This document shows, piece by piece, positions 13,541-25,097 of a stretch of DNA of 64,000 bases. How positions within the stretch are numbered: the stretch's first letter is position 1; each line of letters begins with the position of its first letter. The notes under the pieces are model-generated. The model was not told the DNA's origin. It did not search any database and worked only from the letters and a program-made list of their open reading frames with translations. The translations under genes were made by a program, and so were the position numbers. Origin of the DNA: Saposhnikovia divaricata (taxonomy: Eukaryota > Streptophyta > Magnoliopsida > Apiales > Apiaceae); assembly GCA_036435485.1 (NCBI GenBank), contig CM071596.1, positions 58,577,001 through 58,641,000 of the forward strand, read 5' to 3'.

Positions 13541-13932
13541 ATGTCCAACAGCACCAGAATGCCAGCGTTAGTATCATGCTGTTCCTTCTAACAATCGTAT
13601 TGTTGCATGCACCTTATTTGAACTTTGATCACAACTACTATTTATATTTTTCTTTTGACAGGGAAAAAAGAAGAAAGGTCGACTACTCCGAAAGTAGCAA
13701 CAGCGAAGGATCTTCTGACGACAAGATCAAGACAGACCCAGAAAAAATCGAGAAATCGCTAACTAATCTACAGATCAACATGAGGGAACTAGCTGGCAAG
13801 ATCGAAGAGATGATGATAGTATTTGAAGCTTTCTCTCAGCAATTTCAAGCCAATCATGCCATGCTGCTGGAGGACATGAAAGAATTGAAGCAATTGGGAA
13901 GGGAAGTGACGAATGGGTTCCGTAATAATTGA
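13541..13932 (+). CDS. Small charged coiled-coil protein of unknown function, 98 aa
   Basis: Two exons, 13541-13566 and 13662-13932, joined in frame at GT-AG sites. The product starts MSNSTRMPA and continues with a basic EKRRKV patch, like a nuclear localisation signal, and a serine/acid stretch (SESSNSEGSSDD). A predicted amphipathic helix follows, from about residue 40 to the end (IEKSLTNLQINMRELAGKI...), likely a coiled coil, ending FRNN before TGA. The conventional ATG, TATA box and clean splice make a real gene plausible. I do not recognise the family. It lies just inside a Helitron-type 3' terminus, so it could be cargo. Confidence 0.55.
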
Positions 13933-14392
13933 ACTTCGTTTTGAAAAATAATCTGCTATGTTTATGATTTCAATCTGGTTTTAATGTATGTTTATGATTT
14001 TGTAACAATGTCTGGAACGACTTAGTTTCTTTGATGGATGGAAATCATGTACCTGATGGATGGAACTTTGGTATTAATATCTATAAATTTGATATTAAAA
14101 TGTTATACCCTGGTTTTGGAAACTGTTTCTGCTAATTTTGCAAACATTATTTTCTCTTAGATTTGAGTTATATTTGTATTTATTTTAACTTATTTTGCAA
14201 GATCATTCGCCAAAGTGCTTACATGTATATATGGCTTCATTTACATCTATACGTTAAATATATGAGCCCTAAATCAATACTTAACATATTTACATCTATC
14301 TGTTAAGTGTATGAGTCGTAAATCAATGCTTAACATAATTAAGAAAACAAAATCAATATCAATTAATAATTGACAAATTCTTAAAAAAGAAA

Positions 14393-14419
14393 GCCCGCGA
14401 TAGCGGGCACAACTCCTAG
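14393..14419 (+). mobile_element. Helitron-type 3' terminus
   Basis: A perfect 6-bp-stem hairpin (GCCCGC, loop GATA, GCGGGC) at 14393-14408 is followed after seven bases by CTAG and then T at 14420. A short GC-rich hairpin just before CTRR, with insertion between A and T, is the defining 3' structure of Helitrons. The matching 5' TC end was not located; the element would extend leftward and could include the coiled-coil gene and perhaps the genes before it. Confidence 0.5.
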
Positions 14420-14847
14420 TATAGATATAAGCCGGTGTATATAAAGGCTCTAGGAGTATAGCGTATATTCGTATTTTCAAACTAAGATCGGGAGATAAAA
14501 ATATTTTATTATAAACAATGTTGTAATAACCAGGGGATCGCCGGACACAGTTTATTTTCTAAATACTGATTAAAAATATTCCAATAAATATATTTTAAAT
14601 ATTTTTAGATTGATAAATATTTTCAGTAATATTAATAAATTTGATTTTTGTATTTATTTAAATTAAATGTATATTAATTTGAACATTCATTTAAAAGGGA
14701 TTATTAATTGTTTATTATTTAATAAATATTTATTAAATATTCTAAATTGATTCAAAAATTATTTAAGGTCTTTAATAATTATATAAAAAAATTTCTTACC
14801 TTCGAAAAATTTATTTAAATATAGCAGAGGTTCCCAAATATTTATTT

Positions 14848-15390
14848 TAAACTAATTAAATCCTTTTAAGGACGATTAAATATTTTCTGAGTCATTAAAA
14901 GTTGGGAATCTAGCTTTGGAAGCGATAAATGATATAGGTCATGGGTTGGCACAGTGGTTAAGTGCCCAATCCATGAACCGAGAGGTCATGGGTTCGACTC
15001 CTGCCGGGGGTCAAAAAAAACCGGAAACAGCCTCTCTGCCCTTGGGTAGAGGCATGGCTGCGTACAATCTACCCCCCTCAGACCCTGCTCATGCGGGATA
15101 TACTGAGTACGTTGAGTTGAGTTGAGTTTTAAATGATATACTTTCCCCAAGAGGGTGAAAGTCGGGTGGAGTGAAGTTTACTTAGAATAAGCGGACCTTA
15201 ATCAAATGACTAATTGAGGTTATGATATGTCTTGATAAAGGTTCCATGACTAGAGGGGAAACATCCAGTTAAAGCATGGACACCGGGCAAGTTTTAAACT
15301 TATTAAATCCTTTTAAGGACGATTAAATATTTTCTCAGTCATTAAAAGTTGGGAATCTAGCTTAGGAAGCGATAAATGATTTACTTTCCC
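14848..15390 (+). repeat. Local direct duplication, one copy carrying a SINE
   Basis: The stretch 14848-14936, continued at 15131-15150, matches 15296-15390, sharing 'ccttttaaggacgattaaat' and then 'aaaagttgggaatctagctt'. The right copy reads straight through the point where the left copy holds the SINE, so it is an empty-site reference. Confidence 0.85.
14937..15130 (+). mobile_element. Au-type SINE with 10-bp target duplication
   Basis: A tRNA-derived head has an A-box-like part (TTGGCACAGTGGTTAAGTG) and a B box (GGGTTCGACTCC). The body contains CAGCCTCTCTGCCCTTGG and GGCTGCGTACAATCTACC, as I know from plant Au SINEs, and the tail is three GTTGA units plus TTTT. Direct repeats AAATGATATA flank it exactly at 14927-14936 and 15131-15140. 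Confidence 0.88.
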
Positions 15391-15691
15391 CCTTTTCATC
15401 GAAAATGATTGTGATTTGAGATCACTGTCCTACCTTAGTCTGGGTTCCGAATTATTAAAATCAAAAAGATTTTTCAACCAACTCCCAGGTCGTGATTTTC
15501 AAAATATTATTCCATAATATATATGAGATCAGTTGACGGAGGTCAACACACATTGCGATTGTACTTCCCAAAATTTCCGGAAGTAAGAATACTAGTGATA
15601 ATGAAACCTATCAACTAACATTATGCTTGGGGAACCTGGTTAATAACTTCCGTTCGGAATATAGATAGGATTTTTCAAGGGACTGGAGAAA

Positions 15692-15877
15692 GGTTAGCGT
15701 AAGAGGCCGAGTGATGCACGGTCTAGCAGATACTGGCCTAGATGTCGCCAGGTTAGCTTAAGAGGTCGGTTGACACCGGCCCAGGAAATATATTTATTGG
15801 CCTTAGAAATGTCGCCATGTTAGCGTAAAAGGCCGATTGACACCGGTCCAACAGATATAAATGACCCAGGTGTTGCC
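15692..15877 (+). repeat. Three-unit tandem repeat of about 60-66 bp
   Basis: Units at about 15692, 15751 and 15817 each start like 'gttagcgtaagaggcc' and contain 'gatgtcgcca' and 'ttgacaccgg'. A related stretch occurs inverted near 61190-61260, so the unit probably belongs to a dispersed LTR family. Confidence 0.75.
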
Positions 15878-16909
15878 ATGGGTGATGACCAGTTAGGGAT
15901 CATCCTTCTACAAGTAGAGAAAATTTCAAACTTTATACGGTACAATATGACTGATCATCGTGTACCGTGGTGCGTGCTCTAGAATAGTCTCATCTTTCCA
16001 GTTGCAATTGGACCGCAACATTATAATAAAAGCATAGGTGCTTAGTTACCGATAATGTTTGCAGTGGTTGAAAAATGTTATTCCTCTTATAAAGTATCTC
16101 TAGTTGTATGGTACTCTTAATCAAAAGTTACATTTTCACACTGTGGTTAAAATGCACTGGTTTAGCTTACGATGAAAACAACTATGGTAGTAGTATCTTG
16201 AATTGCGTACTTGTTAAATTTTCTAATAGATTAGCAAAACTATACTTGATGTAATTTTGCTAAGTAAGGATAGTATTATATCAAATTATGAACTTAATTC
16301 ATTCATTTGGGATCATTTCAAACTTGACACAAGTTATGAAAACTGTTCATCGAGAACTCGGACTTCTGTATTATCGAGATATATTTTGCTATACTTACTT
16401 GTATCGTGTACGTTATATGCTTATACATTTAAAAAAAAAATCCTTTTGAGACGAACTACATTGTTATTTGGATGAATAACTTGCTGAGCATTCTTTCGCT
16501 CATTCTTACTTTGTAAAATATTATATTTTCATTAAAAGGAGACCATAGTCGGTTGTCCCGTACTGGGAGGAAAGGGATGTGGAAGATACACACTTAAGGT
16601 AGTTCAGTTCAGGATGGATACTTCAAAAGTAAGAGAATAGGTTTCTATTATATTTAGTAGCAAGAATTATTTACAAGTATGGTTTGTAACCACTCCATAT
16701 AGAGGTAGTAGTTAATAGTGTGAGATCCTGTACATTTGGTTTGTAGTAACTAATTTTACTCTATATCGTTTCTAAGGCTATAACTTGTGTGAGTTTGAGA
16801 TTGGGATCTATGACGTTGTTTTGTTGGATTGCAGAGTAATACAGGTAGTATATGATTGGATGGTGACGTGATGACCAAGATCCCTGACCCCGGATCTGGG
16901 GGCATTACA

Positions 16910-19391
16910 TGGACAGAGGACCTATTTTCCGGATTTTACTGAACAAGGCAGTGGGTCATGCGATGAATAGTGTTATCACGTAACTCTCATTAAAACGTTC
17001 GTTTCTCCTAAATTGTAAATCGGATTGACATGATTCTCGCACCAAGACAATCTACGAATCGACCTTTTCGTAACCATGGGCAGTGATCATTTTTAACAGT
17101 GGAGGATTTTCTCAGATTCTTGATACAAAACAGGGCTAAACATAAACGGGCATTATGACGGCTATCTATTACAAATAATTATGAACATATCTTCAAGATT
17201 TTCCTAATGTAGAGCATAAAAATCCTCAACACTAATATTGCAAGTCATTCAAATAATGCATTTCGAAAATCCTTAGTTGCATAATCTACTTGAAGTTGCA
17301 GACATAGGTAAAAGTAAACCAGTCATCCCTAGCACCGGGACCAATTTTTAAGTTTGACGAAGTTTATTATCTTCAAATAATTGTTCTCAATGTAACTAAA
17401 ACACAATCTTTCTTTTGTCCCTTCAAAGCATCGGGAAAAGAAAAGAATGAAATGGTTGGCACAATCAAGATAACTACATATTTACAAAACACTGTCTCAA
17501 TTCATCATGTGTAAGATGTGAAATGGTTCCGAAGGATTAAGTGGATTTGGAGTAGAGAACAAGTGGTACATATATATACAGAGGATGCAAAAAAAATTGA
17601 GGAAAAGAATCAATCTAATTTCTATAATTAATCTCAATCCTATAATCATCCTATAATCATGAACATGGTGATACACAGCTGTCAACACGGTGATTGTTTT
17701 TTTTAATTTTTTTCTTCTCATCTATTGGCTTTTTTTCTTTTTTGTTGTTTTAATCTCATGTCAAGAGCCCAGGGTTACAGAGAATGATGACTGAAGGGAA
17801 AGAGATGTTCGACAAAATTATAAGTTGTATATCAGGCCCCTCTTGTGAAAGTTTTTCTGTTAGTTAATGGTAGAGAAAAATCCTGGCCATGGGTAATTAT
17901 ATTTATGAAGTGATACGTTGAAAGAGCCAAAAAAACCGATTGCATCATTTTTTCAAAAATGCCGTAGAGATATACAAAACCACCTTTGAATCACTGATAA
18001 GAGATGGGATATTCAAACCTTTGCAGCAGCTGCAATCATTCTAATCAGGATTTTTACTACAGAGTAAAATCAAAACGTTAATAATGATCGATTAGTACCC
18101 TCTAGCAGTTAGAGTTATAGAATAAGTTAGAGTTATAGAATAGAGCGGAAGGTTTGTTTCACTTGCAGATGTCTATTCCACAAAGAACTGATAACTTGTA
18201 GAATTATAAACTAAAGCAAAAGTCATGTTTCTTTTCCAAGGAATTATATTGTAAAATTCTTCCCATCATTTAACTCTCAAGTAAGGCTGCTTATGGCAAA
18301 AACACTCCAGAGGTACAAAACTTTACCACCTGAATTCTATGTCTGACATCAGACGCGCAAAACAAATTGAAGTGTATTTTAAGCATGAAATTGAAAGAAA
18401 TACAGAGATCTGATTATTTTAGTTACTTCTATATGTACCTTAACAGCAAAAAAAAAACCAGATTTGCACAACAAAGTTGAATGGTTTTGGTGTTTGTAAT
18501 ATATAATGTAAATGGGATTATAGCTTACAAGGATACTGGCATACTGCTACTGCTTCTGGAGTTGAATAGCCTTGTTGATATTCAAGGTGGAATTTATTCA
18601 AATAATGGATACAATAACCGATACTTGTACACTCGTATATTTTTGGGTACTATCCGTTTTTTGAAGGTCAACCTCCGAGTGGAAGATTGTTAAGTGTGTA
18701 GAATGCTCAGGGCATTGGCCAAGAAAAACGAAAGCAATTCTCAAGGGTTAGAGCCTTGATCTCAGATGACAAGGCCTCGACACTTTAACAATGGGATTTA
18801 CAGTATTGATTCATATTTAAAGTTTGATCACAATTCTTCTATCTTAAATATTCTCATGTAATTATATGGAACCCTGCCCAAAATTAAAAAAACTTATCAA
18901 TACAAAATAATTGCGGCTTTAATAGGTAAATCTTCAAGCCACATAAATTTGTGTTGCTGTATATTTCATGTTAACTACCAGTTCACTTTCAATTTTGTTG
19001 TTTTGTTTTCAGCACTAGGGTGTGTAAGTTTTTTAAAAATACGCAACGGAACAATGCCTTAATTAAAACCAAAAATTGGTATACTGGAACTATCACTGAT
19101 GTAAAAAAGGATTTAGCCACAAAGAAAAGAGGTATGGAAAATGTGGAATAGGACACTCGGTGTGTATGAATGATGACAGGTTAATTTGAATCCCCTAAGC
19201 CTAATTCCGTCATCGTATCATCTTCTATCATCTTCTAACTTATTAGAAGAGTCTACAAAAAACAGTACAAGGAAGTAATGATCAAATCTGATATAACATA
19301 CATAAAATTCTTAATACAGTTCAGAACAAAAACACTACAGCATAATGTGTTGATACATCATCAAAGGATTGCATGATAGAATTACCTGAAA
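16910..19391. other. Intergenic sequence without recognisable genes
   Basis: No convincing ORF, RNA gene or transposon end could be supported. The longest open frames (such as 18481-18693 on +) have no recognisable motif and look like chance. Confidence 0.5.
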
Positions 19392-20556
19392 TCAGTTGGG
19401 CTTGATCCTGACAAACCTAATCTTTATCTTTGTAGTTGCGAGCAGGGGAGACATGAAAAGTTTAGTTTCGGAGATTTGAGGATTCTTGTCGTTGTCATCA
19501 GGCATGGAGGCTTCAAAAGTGATAAAGTAAGTGGTACCCTGCTCATCATTCAAAGATTTCATTGTACTGAGAACTTTAACTTGTCATATTCTTCCTCCTG
19601 ATCCATGTTATAGAGGTGGAGAGCAAACCGAGAGAGATAAAGGGGCAAATTGCAGCCATTTTGTGTATGGAGAGTATATTGTTGGGGGTCTTTCTCATCG
19701 AAATAAGAGAGGTACTCCATACAAGGGGGGAAACTTAGGGAGCCAATCGACACCCACATAATCAGTTTCTTGAGGGGATAAAGTTGGATCAGCCTTCCTA
19801 ACAAGGACAATCTCGAAAGAATAATATGGGGAATCTGGGGGAGAAGTACGATCATACAATTTAGTTTGGAAGGTAACAGGAGGGAAGGAGGTTTGGAAAG
19901 TGAGATTTAAATGAGTAGCACAAGGACCAAATTTCATTGCCTTGACAACTTGGACATTGTCATAGTGTGTAGGGGGTACCTGATGCATGTTATAAATGGA
20001 AATAGCCAAGTGAGAGAGATGAACTAGTGTATCGAGATGAGGTTTAGGGAGATTAACCTCGGGTGGTTTGTAATAGAGATGAACTAGGAATTCCTGCAGC
20101 ATTCCTGTATGGATAAAATCCAACATCAAAACCATCACTTATTTTCTCGTCTCTGGTGTAGCGTGCCATATCCCTGTTAAAGTCTTTACTCTTGATTCTA
20201 TCCGACTCGTCAAGAGCCATAAAATCAAGAATATTAGGGTACTCATATTCAGATTTCAATCGACCGAGATCATATTTTTTCCTCTCACGAACAACTGTGT
20301 TCATAATGAAGGGACAGAAATCCTTGTTATTCCACATCTGGCGATGCGGGGGAACCACAACATCAAAAGGATTTGGGCATAGTTTTCTCTTCTTTTCCAC
20401 ATCTGGGTCGACAGGAAAACCTTGAGGCCTCTCTCCCCTCAGTAATTTTTTTAATAATATTTCCCCTCCCATCTCATCAATCATCTTTTTTTCGGTGGAC
20501 TTAATCTTCCTTTTCTTCTGACTATCAAACCCTAATTGCTTTGCTGCTCGCCTCAC
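19392..20556 (-). pseudogene. Frame-broken gene with repeated cystatin-fold-like (UPF0725-like) segments
   Basis: Three or four consecutive - strand frames follow one another. The first (20556 to about 20100) is lysine-rich and acidic, with GFPVDPDVEKKRK and ILDFMALDESDRIKSK; I do not recognise it. The next (about 20110-19695) has AISIYNMHQ, VVKAMKFGP and LNLTFQT. The third (about 19730-19559) has RFALHLYNMDQEEEYDKL, and the last (about 19566-19392) has LNDEQGTTYFITFEA and ends KIRFVRIKPN. The repeated pattern (hydrophobic-YN..., VxK, ...YxITFxA) resembles the cystatin/monellin-like plant UPF0725 family; that assignment is inference. Shifts near 20100, 19715 and 19566 leave it non-functional unless introns were missed. 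The frame at 20556 opens at GTG, so the true start is unclear. Confidence 0.5.
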
Positions 20557-20621
20557 CTTTTTCTTTGGTATTTCTTTCTATCTCTCTACCTGTCCCCCCA
20601 ACTAAGATTGGCGGGGAAACT

Positions 20622-21204
20622 TATAGTGCATGTTTTGTTACTCATTTTAGTGTTTACTTATGGCTTATAAGGCCATAAGCATTTATGAGGGTGTTTGCCA
20701 ATTTAAGTATATGTCTGGAGTATCTTAAAATGAGTAGCTTATAACTTATAAACACTTATGTCATATATAAGTGACAAGTAGAGTAGAGATTAGAGTGTTT
20801 GGTAAATCAGAACTTATAATCGGTAGCCTGTTTGGGTAAATCAGAACTTATAAGTTAACTTTTTTATATAATTTTCAAAATATTTGTTTTTTTATATATA
20901 ACAATGGATATCAATGAATAAATCTCGATGAATAGGGAAATTTGATATATACATACCAATTTTCTTATAAGTTATAAGTTTAGCTAAAACTTATTTTGGC
21001 AAACACCCCCCGTAAGGACTTATGGGCTTATAAGCCATAAGTTCCTCCAAATAAGTTTAAACAAACAGCCCCTAAGTTTTAGCTCAACTTATGACTTATA
21101 TGTTGATAAGTTGAATGTTAAGAAATCCTAACATTCAACTTATGCTTATAACTTATTTCTCGATACACGCAATATATAATATCCTTCAAATCTTCAAAAT
21201 AATA
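20622..21204. mobile_element. Palindromic MITE-like element, left part, split by the mariner insertion
   Basis: Rich in inverted motifs such as cttatggcttataaggccat and gggtgtttgcc / ggcaaacaccc, typical of non-autonomous DNA transposons. Its continuation lies beyond the mariner element, at 26687-26955. A second, shorter copy lies at 26962-27840. The superfamily is not certain; hAT-like is a guess from the TIR style. Confidence 0.6.
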
Positions 21205-21623
21205 CTCCCTCCGTCCCCTTTTAGTTGGTACATTTGCAAAAAAAACACACATATTAAGAAAGATTGAATTATATATTTTGTTTCCATGTTTACCCTCATT
21301 AAATTACATGATTAGCTTCGTAATCAGCTTTGTTTTTATCAATACTTTGACGAGATATTTTAAGTCATTAATTATGCACCATTAACAATCTTCCTTTTTT
21401 GCATAAAGCTTTCACCTTCTACACTCTTAAAATTCTTTCTTCATTTTGTATTCATTTTTTTTTCATTCCTCCCCGTACTTTTAAAAAAATTCCCACCAAA
21501 ATCTTCAGGCTAAATTCAAAATCATTTCTAAAATGAAGTTCAAAATTTTAATGTTTCCCACCAACTTTGCTTATATAATGAAGCATCATCACAACAATTT
21601 TTCAATACAATTATTTTTGAAAT

Positions 21624-23355
21624 ATGATGAATTTCACAAATATTTTGGATTTAAATCTTCCACCAAGTGAAGAAGAAATATTTATCCATGTTAATGATGA
21701 TATACCGGTCCATGTAAATTTAGAAGGTTCAAAGAATCATCATGCATTTGATCTTAATACAGGTATGTATACTCCTTTTATTTGATTTCCCTTTAATACA
21801 TTCTCTGTTTAGATTTTATTCATACCTAATTTACACTATTGCAACATTTGAAGATTCTGTGAAATATTTAGATGAGGAAATAATGCATGAGGATCAAAGA
21901 GAATCAACTAATAACATGGATTTGAACCAATCCCTACAAACTGATTGTAATTTTACAATACTTGCTATATGTGCTTTCTTTCCATGTAGACAATCTTTTG
22001 AGTAAGGAGTATATTACGAAAAAAATTGCAAGTGAAGAAGATGATTTGCCAGACCGTCAAGTATCTAGAAAAAAGGAGTTGTCCAATGAAGAACGACGTC
22101 AAATTTATCTAGCTTTGCTAGCGAGAAGTGCTAATGGGAAGCTCCGAAAGGGTACCTTCAAAGATGTTTCACAATTATCCTCTGTTACAGCTCGCACAAT
22201 CTCGCGAATATGGGAGCAGGCCAAAAAGCCTTCCGCATATAATAATGGTAAGGTAGATGTTAATCATCGAAAAACAAAAAATTGTGGGCGTAAAAGAATT
22301 GAAATCGATCCTGAGAAATTTCGGAAGATTCCTTTATCCAAAAGAACAAGTATTCGATCAACAGCATGTGCTATAGAGGTGAGTAAATCAGCCTTACACC
22401 GCAGCTTTCAATCTGGTACTACAATCCGTCGTTATTCCAATCCTGTCAAACCACTATTGAAGGATTCTGATAAAAAAACACGTGTTCAGTTTTGCTTGTC
22501 CATGATTGACAAAAATAGTGGAGATAATCCTAGACTTTTGGATATGTTTAACACCAAACACATCGATGAGAAGTGGTTCTACATCACCAAAAAATGTGAG
22601 AAGTATTATCTCTTGTTAGAAGAATTTGATCCAGAACGAACTTGTAAGAGAAATTTTTTTTGACAAAGGTTATGTTCTTAGCCGCTATGGCACGACCAAG
22701 ATTTGACTCGAATGGTAATGAGATCTTTTCCGGAAAAATAGGAATTTTTCCATTTATTACTGAAGAACCTGCCAAACGGAGTAGCGTAAATAGGGTCGCG
22801 GGAACTCTTGAAACTAAGGCTATTACTTCTGTTGGGAAAGATCTATCGAGATCATATTTGATCAACAAGGTGCTCCCTTCTATTCTTGAGAAATGGCCGT
22901 TTGGAGATGAGAACACTACTATAGATATTCAACAAGACAATGCGAGGACACACATCAACCCAAATGATGAAGAATTTCGATTGGCTGTTGCAAAATATTG
23001 TTTAAACATCGAACTAAGATATCAACCGCTTAACTCTCCCGACTTGAATATTTTAGACCTCGGATTCTTTAATGCAATTCAAACTCTGCAACATAAGGAG
23101 GCTCCTAAAACAGTGATTGATCTAGTAATTGCTGTTCAGAAAGCATTTGATACATATCCTTCTGAAAAGGTGAATCATATATTCTTAACTCTACACGAGT
23201 GTATGCTTAAAATTATGAAAGTGAGGGGTTCTAACAACTATAAAATCCCACACAGGAACAAGGAATCTTTAGAAAGAACCGGAAATCTGCCACTTCAATT
23301 GCAGTACGATGCAAAGCTCGTAGAATATGCGACAAATTGGCTCAATACTTGTTAA
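21624..23355 (+). pseudogene. Mariner-like transposase, DD39D, with one frameshift in a poly-T run
   Basis: Cut-and-paste transposase of plant mariner-like elements. Exons 21624-21762, 21854-21946 and 21990-23355 join in frame. The N-terminus reads MMNFTNILDLNLPPSEEE; a helix-turn-helix region follows (LSNEERRQIYLALLAR...TARTISRIWEQ). The catalytic triad is present: D in IDEKWFY (22564-22566), D in IQQDNAR (22936-22938) and D in ILDLGFF (23056-23058), with exactly 39 residues between the last two. The only lesion seen is a frame change in the run of eight Ts at about 22652-22660, between TCK and TKVMFLAAMARPRF, the normally continuous middle of the domain. A real deletion or a homopolymer sequencing error are both possible. 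All catalytic residues remain, so a close relative could be active. Confidence 0.9.
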
Positions 23356-23625
23356 ATGATGATTGATTAAGGCCATATTCTGATTTTGTTTTATAAGTTT
23401 TGAATGTAATTTCATTTTTGTAATTCTGTTTTGGTCAAGTATAGTTCTTGTGACCAGTGAATCTGTAACTTTGTTTCAATGTCTAGTTTGGTGCCAGACT
23501 CTGTAACTTTATTTCTGAGTTTTTACAATTTCAATCAAGTCATTGGTACACTTTTATGTCAAAGTTTGTTGGAATGTTGGAGTATTTTCCTTTCTTTTGT
23601 GTCAAAGATTATTCAAAATAACGTA

Positions 23626-24078
23626 TGTTAGGTTAGGGGACTTACACAATTCGAGATTCACAAACAACCAATACAGAGCGCGCACACAATATTTGACGTG
23701 GAAACACCCACGTCCCAAACTTGTATTATTAATCTTGACAATATCAATAATACATCAAAACAATAACACCTTAACGGTGTCCCAACCCGATACTTGAGCC
23801 AACAAGGCTCAAGCACCTCCCAAACAATACTTAACACTACATCTCTTATTCTTTCACCTCCCCACAGACAAATACGATATGACTATGTATATATAGCCAT
23901 CACAAACTTAGCCACCAAGATATTCTAATCATACTTGGTTTCCAATTACAATCCTTATCATACTTGGTATCTAAATATACCATCTATAATAATTATCTAA
24001 ACACATAATTATTACCCAATCCATATATGTTTTGGATCACCAAAACCCATACTATTCGTATTGGGTTTAAACCCAACA
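23626..24078 (-). repeat. TRIM LTR (3' LTR in element orientation)
   Basis: 453 bp, adjoining the polypurine tract at 24079-24091. It contains a TATA-like tatatata near 23888-23896. Confidence 0.9.
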
Positions 24079-24644
24079 ATCCTCCCCTTCAACCCAATAC
24101 CCACATCGAATTGAACGGTAACCATCAAAGCCATCGACGTCCATCTGCCAACGCCTCCCCTCGAACAAGAATCTCCTCATCTTGCTCCTCCAATCTTGAG
24201 TGTCGCTAAAACCCGTATAGTGACCCTCCAAACCATCCAAACCATCGTTCTTCACCATAACGATGTATCCATCTACAAAATCACGTGCATCAACCACCAC
24301 GAGTGCTCTTCCACATGTTGAGTCACCCGATCCTTGCTTTCACAATCCTTCGGTCTCCTGAAGAAAATCACTAGTATCATCCAAATAGTTCACCTGGTTG
24401 ATCAAGCCATTGAAATAGTTGCGATGACCTCTTCCATCTTCTTCCATCTCGAGTCCGCACAGGATTGATCCACGGTGCAAGGCCAACCGAATAATCCATA
24501 CCGCACGTAACTTTGTCTCTACCCGCTTTAGTAGCAATCTTCTTATCAGCAAATCATTCATCATGCTCTGCCATACCAATTGAACCTCGAACTTTCCGTC
24601 AACCTCATCCATCACGAACCCGAACCTTGGCTTTTGATACCACT

Positions 24645-25097
24645 TGTTAGGTTAGGGGACTTACACAATTCGAGATTCACAAACAACCAATACAGAGCGC
24701 GCACACAATATTTGACGTGGAAACACCCACGTCCCAAACTTGTATTATTAATCTTGACAATATCAATAATACATCAAAACAATAACACCTTAACGGTGTC
24801 CCAACCCGATACTTGAGCCAACAAGGCTCAAGCACCTCCCAAACAATACTTAAGACTACATCTCTTATTCTTTCACCTCCCCACAGACAAATACGATATG
24901 ACTATGTATATATAGCCATCACAAACTTAGCCACCAAGATATTCTAATCATACTTGGTTTCCAATTACAATATTTATCATACTTGGTATCTAAATATACC
25001 ATCTATAATAATTATCTAAACACATAATTATTACCCAATCCATATATGTTTTGGATCACCAAAACCCATACTATTCATATTGGGTTTAAACCCAACA
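24645..25097 (-). repeat. TRIM LTR (5' LTR in element orientation)
   Basis: 453 bp, adjoining the tRNA-Met primer-binding site at 24635-24642. It is nearly identical to the partner LTR, with about four differences. Confidence 0.9.

Larger units (their letters stand above)
14522..16909 (+). mobile_element. Possible solo LTR of a gypsy-type element
   Basis: The segment begins TGTAATAACCAGGGGATC and ends GATCTGGGGGCATTACA, a TG...CA pair with inverted-repeat-like ends typical of some plant Ty3/gypsy LTRs. No coding region, primer-binding site or second LTR is seen, so it would be solo. A clear 5-bp target duplication was not found. Nested inside are a SINE (14937-15130), a partial duplication and a three-unit repeat. 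Confidence 0.4.
23626..25097 (-). mobile_element. TRIM-type LTR retrotransposon nested in the mariner element
   Basis: Two 453-bp direct repeats (23626-24078 and 24645-25097) differ at about four positions and begin TG and end CA. Target duplication ACGTA is perfect at 23621-23625 and 25098-25102. On the - strand a primer-binding site TGGTATCA (24635-24642), matching initiator tRNA-Met, sits two bases from the LTR. A purine-rich tract GAAGGGGAGGAT (24079-24091) abuts the other LTR, which fixes the orientation. The 566-bp interior has no gag or pol, only an open frame of unknown meaning on the - strand (24340-24615). Non-autonomous and young. Confidence 0.93.

Noticed and set aside
14937..15010. 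tRNA gene suggested by A and B boxes
   Set aside because: There is no cloverleaf or acceptor stem, and the sequence continues into a SINE body with a target duplication.
18481..18693. Hydrophobic 70-aa ORF as a membrane protein
   Set aside because: Chance-length frame in AT-rich sequence without promoter, splice or family evidence.
19531..19761. + strand ORF
   Set aside because: It lies opposite the better supported - strand pseudogene and has no recognisable motif.
24340..24615. 91-aa - strand ORF in the TRIM as a gag protein
   Set aside because: No gag motif or zinc knuckle is present. It is kept only as part of the TRIM interior.
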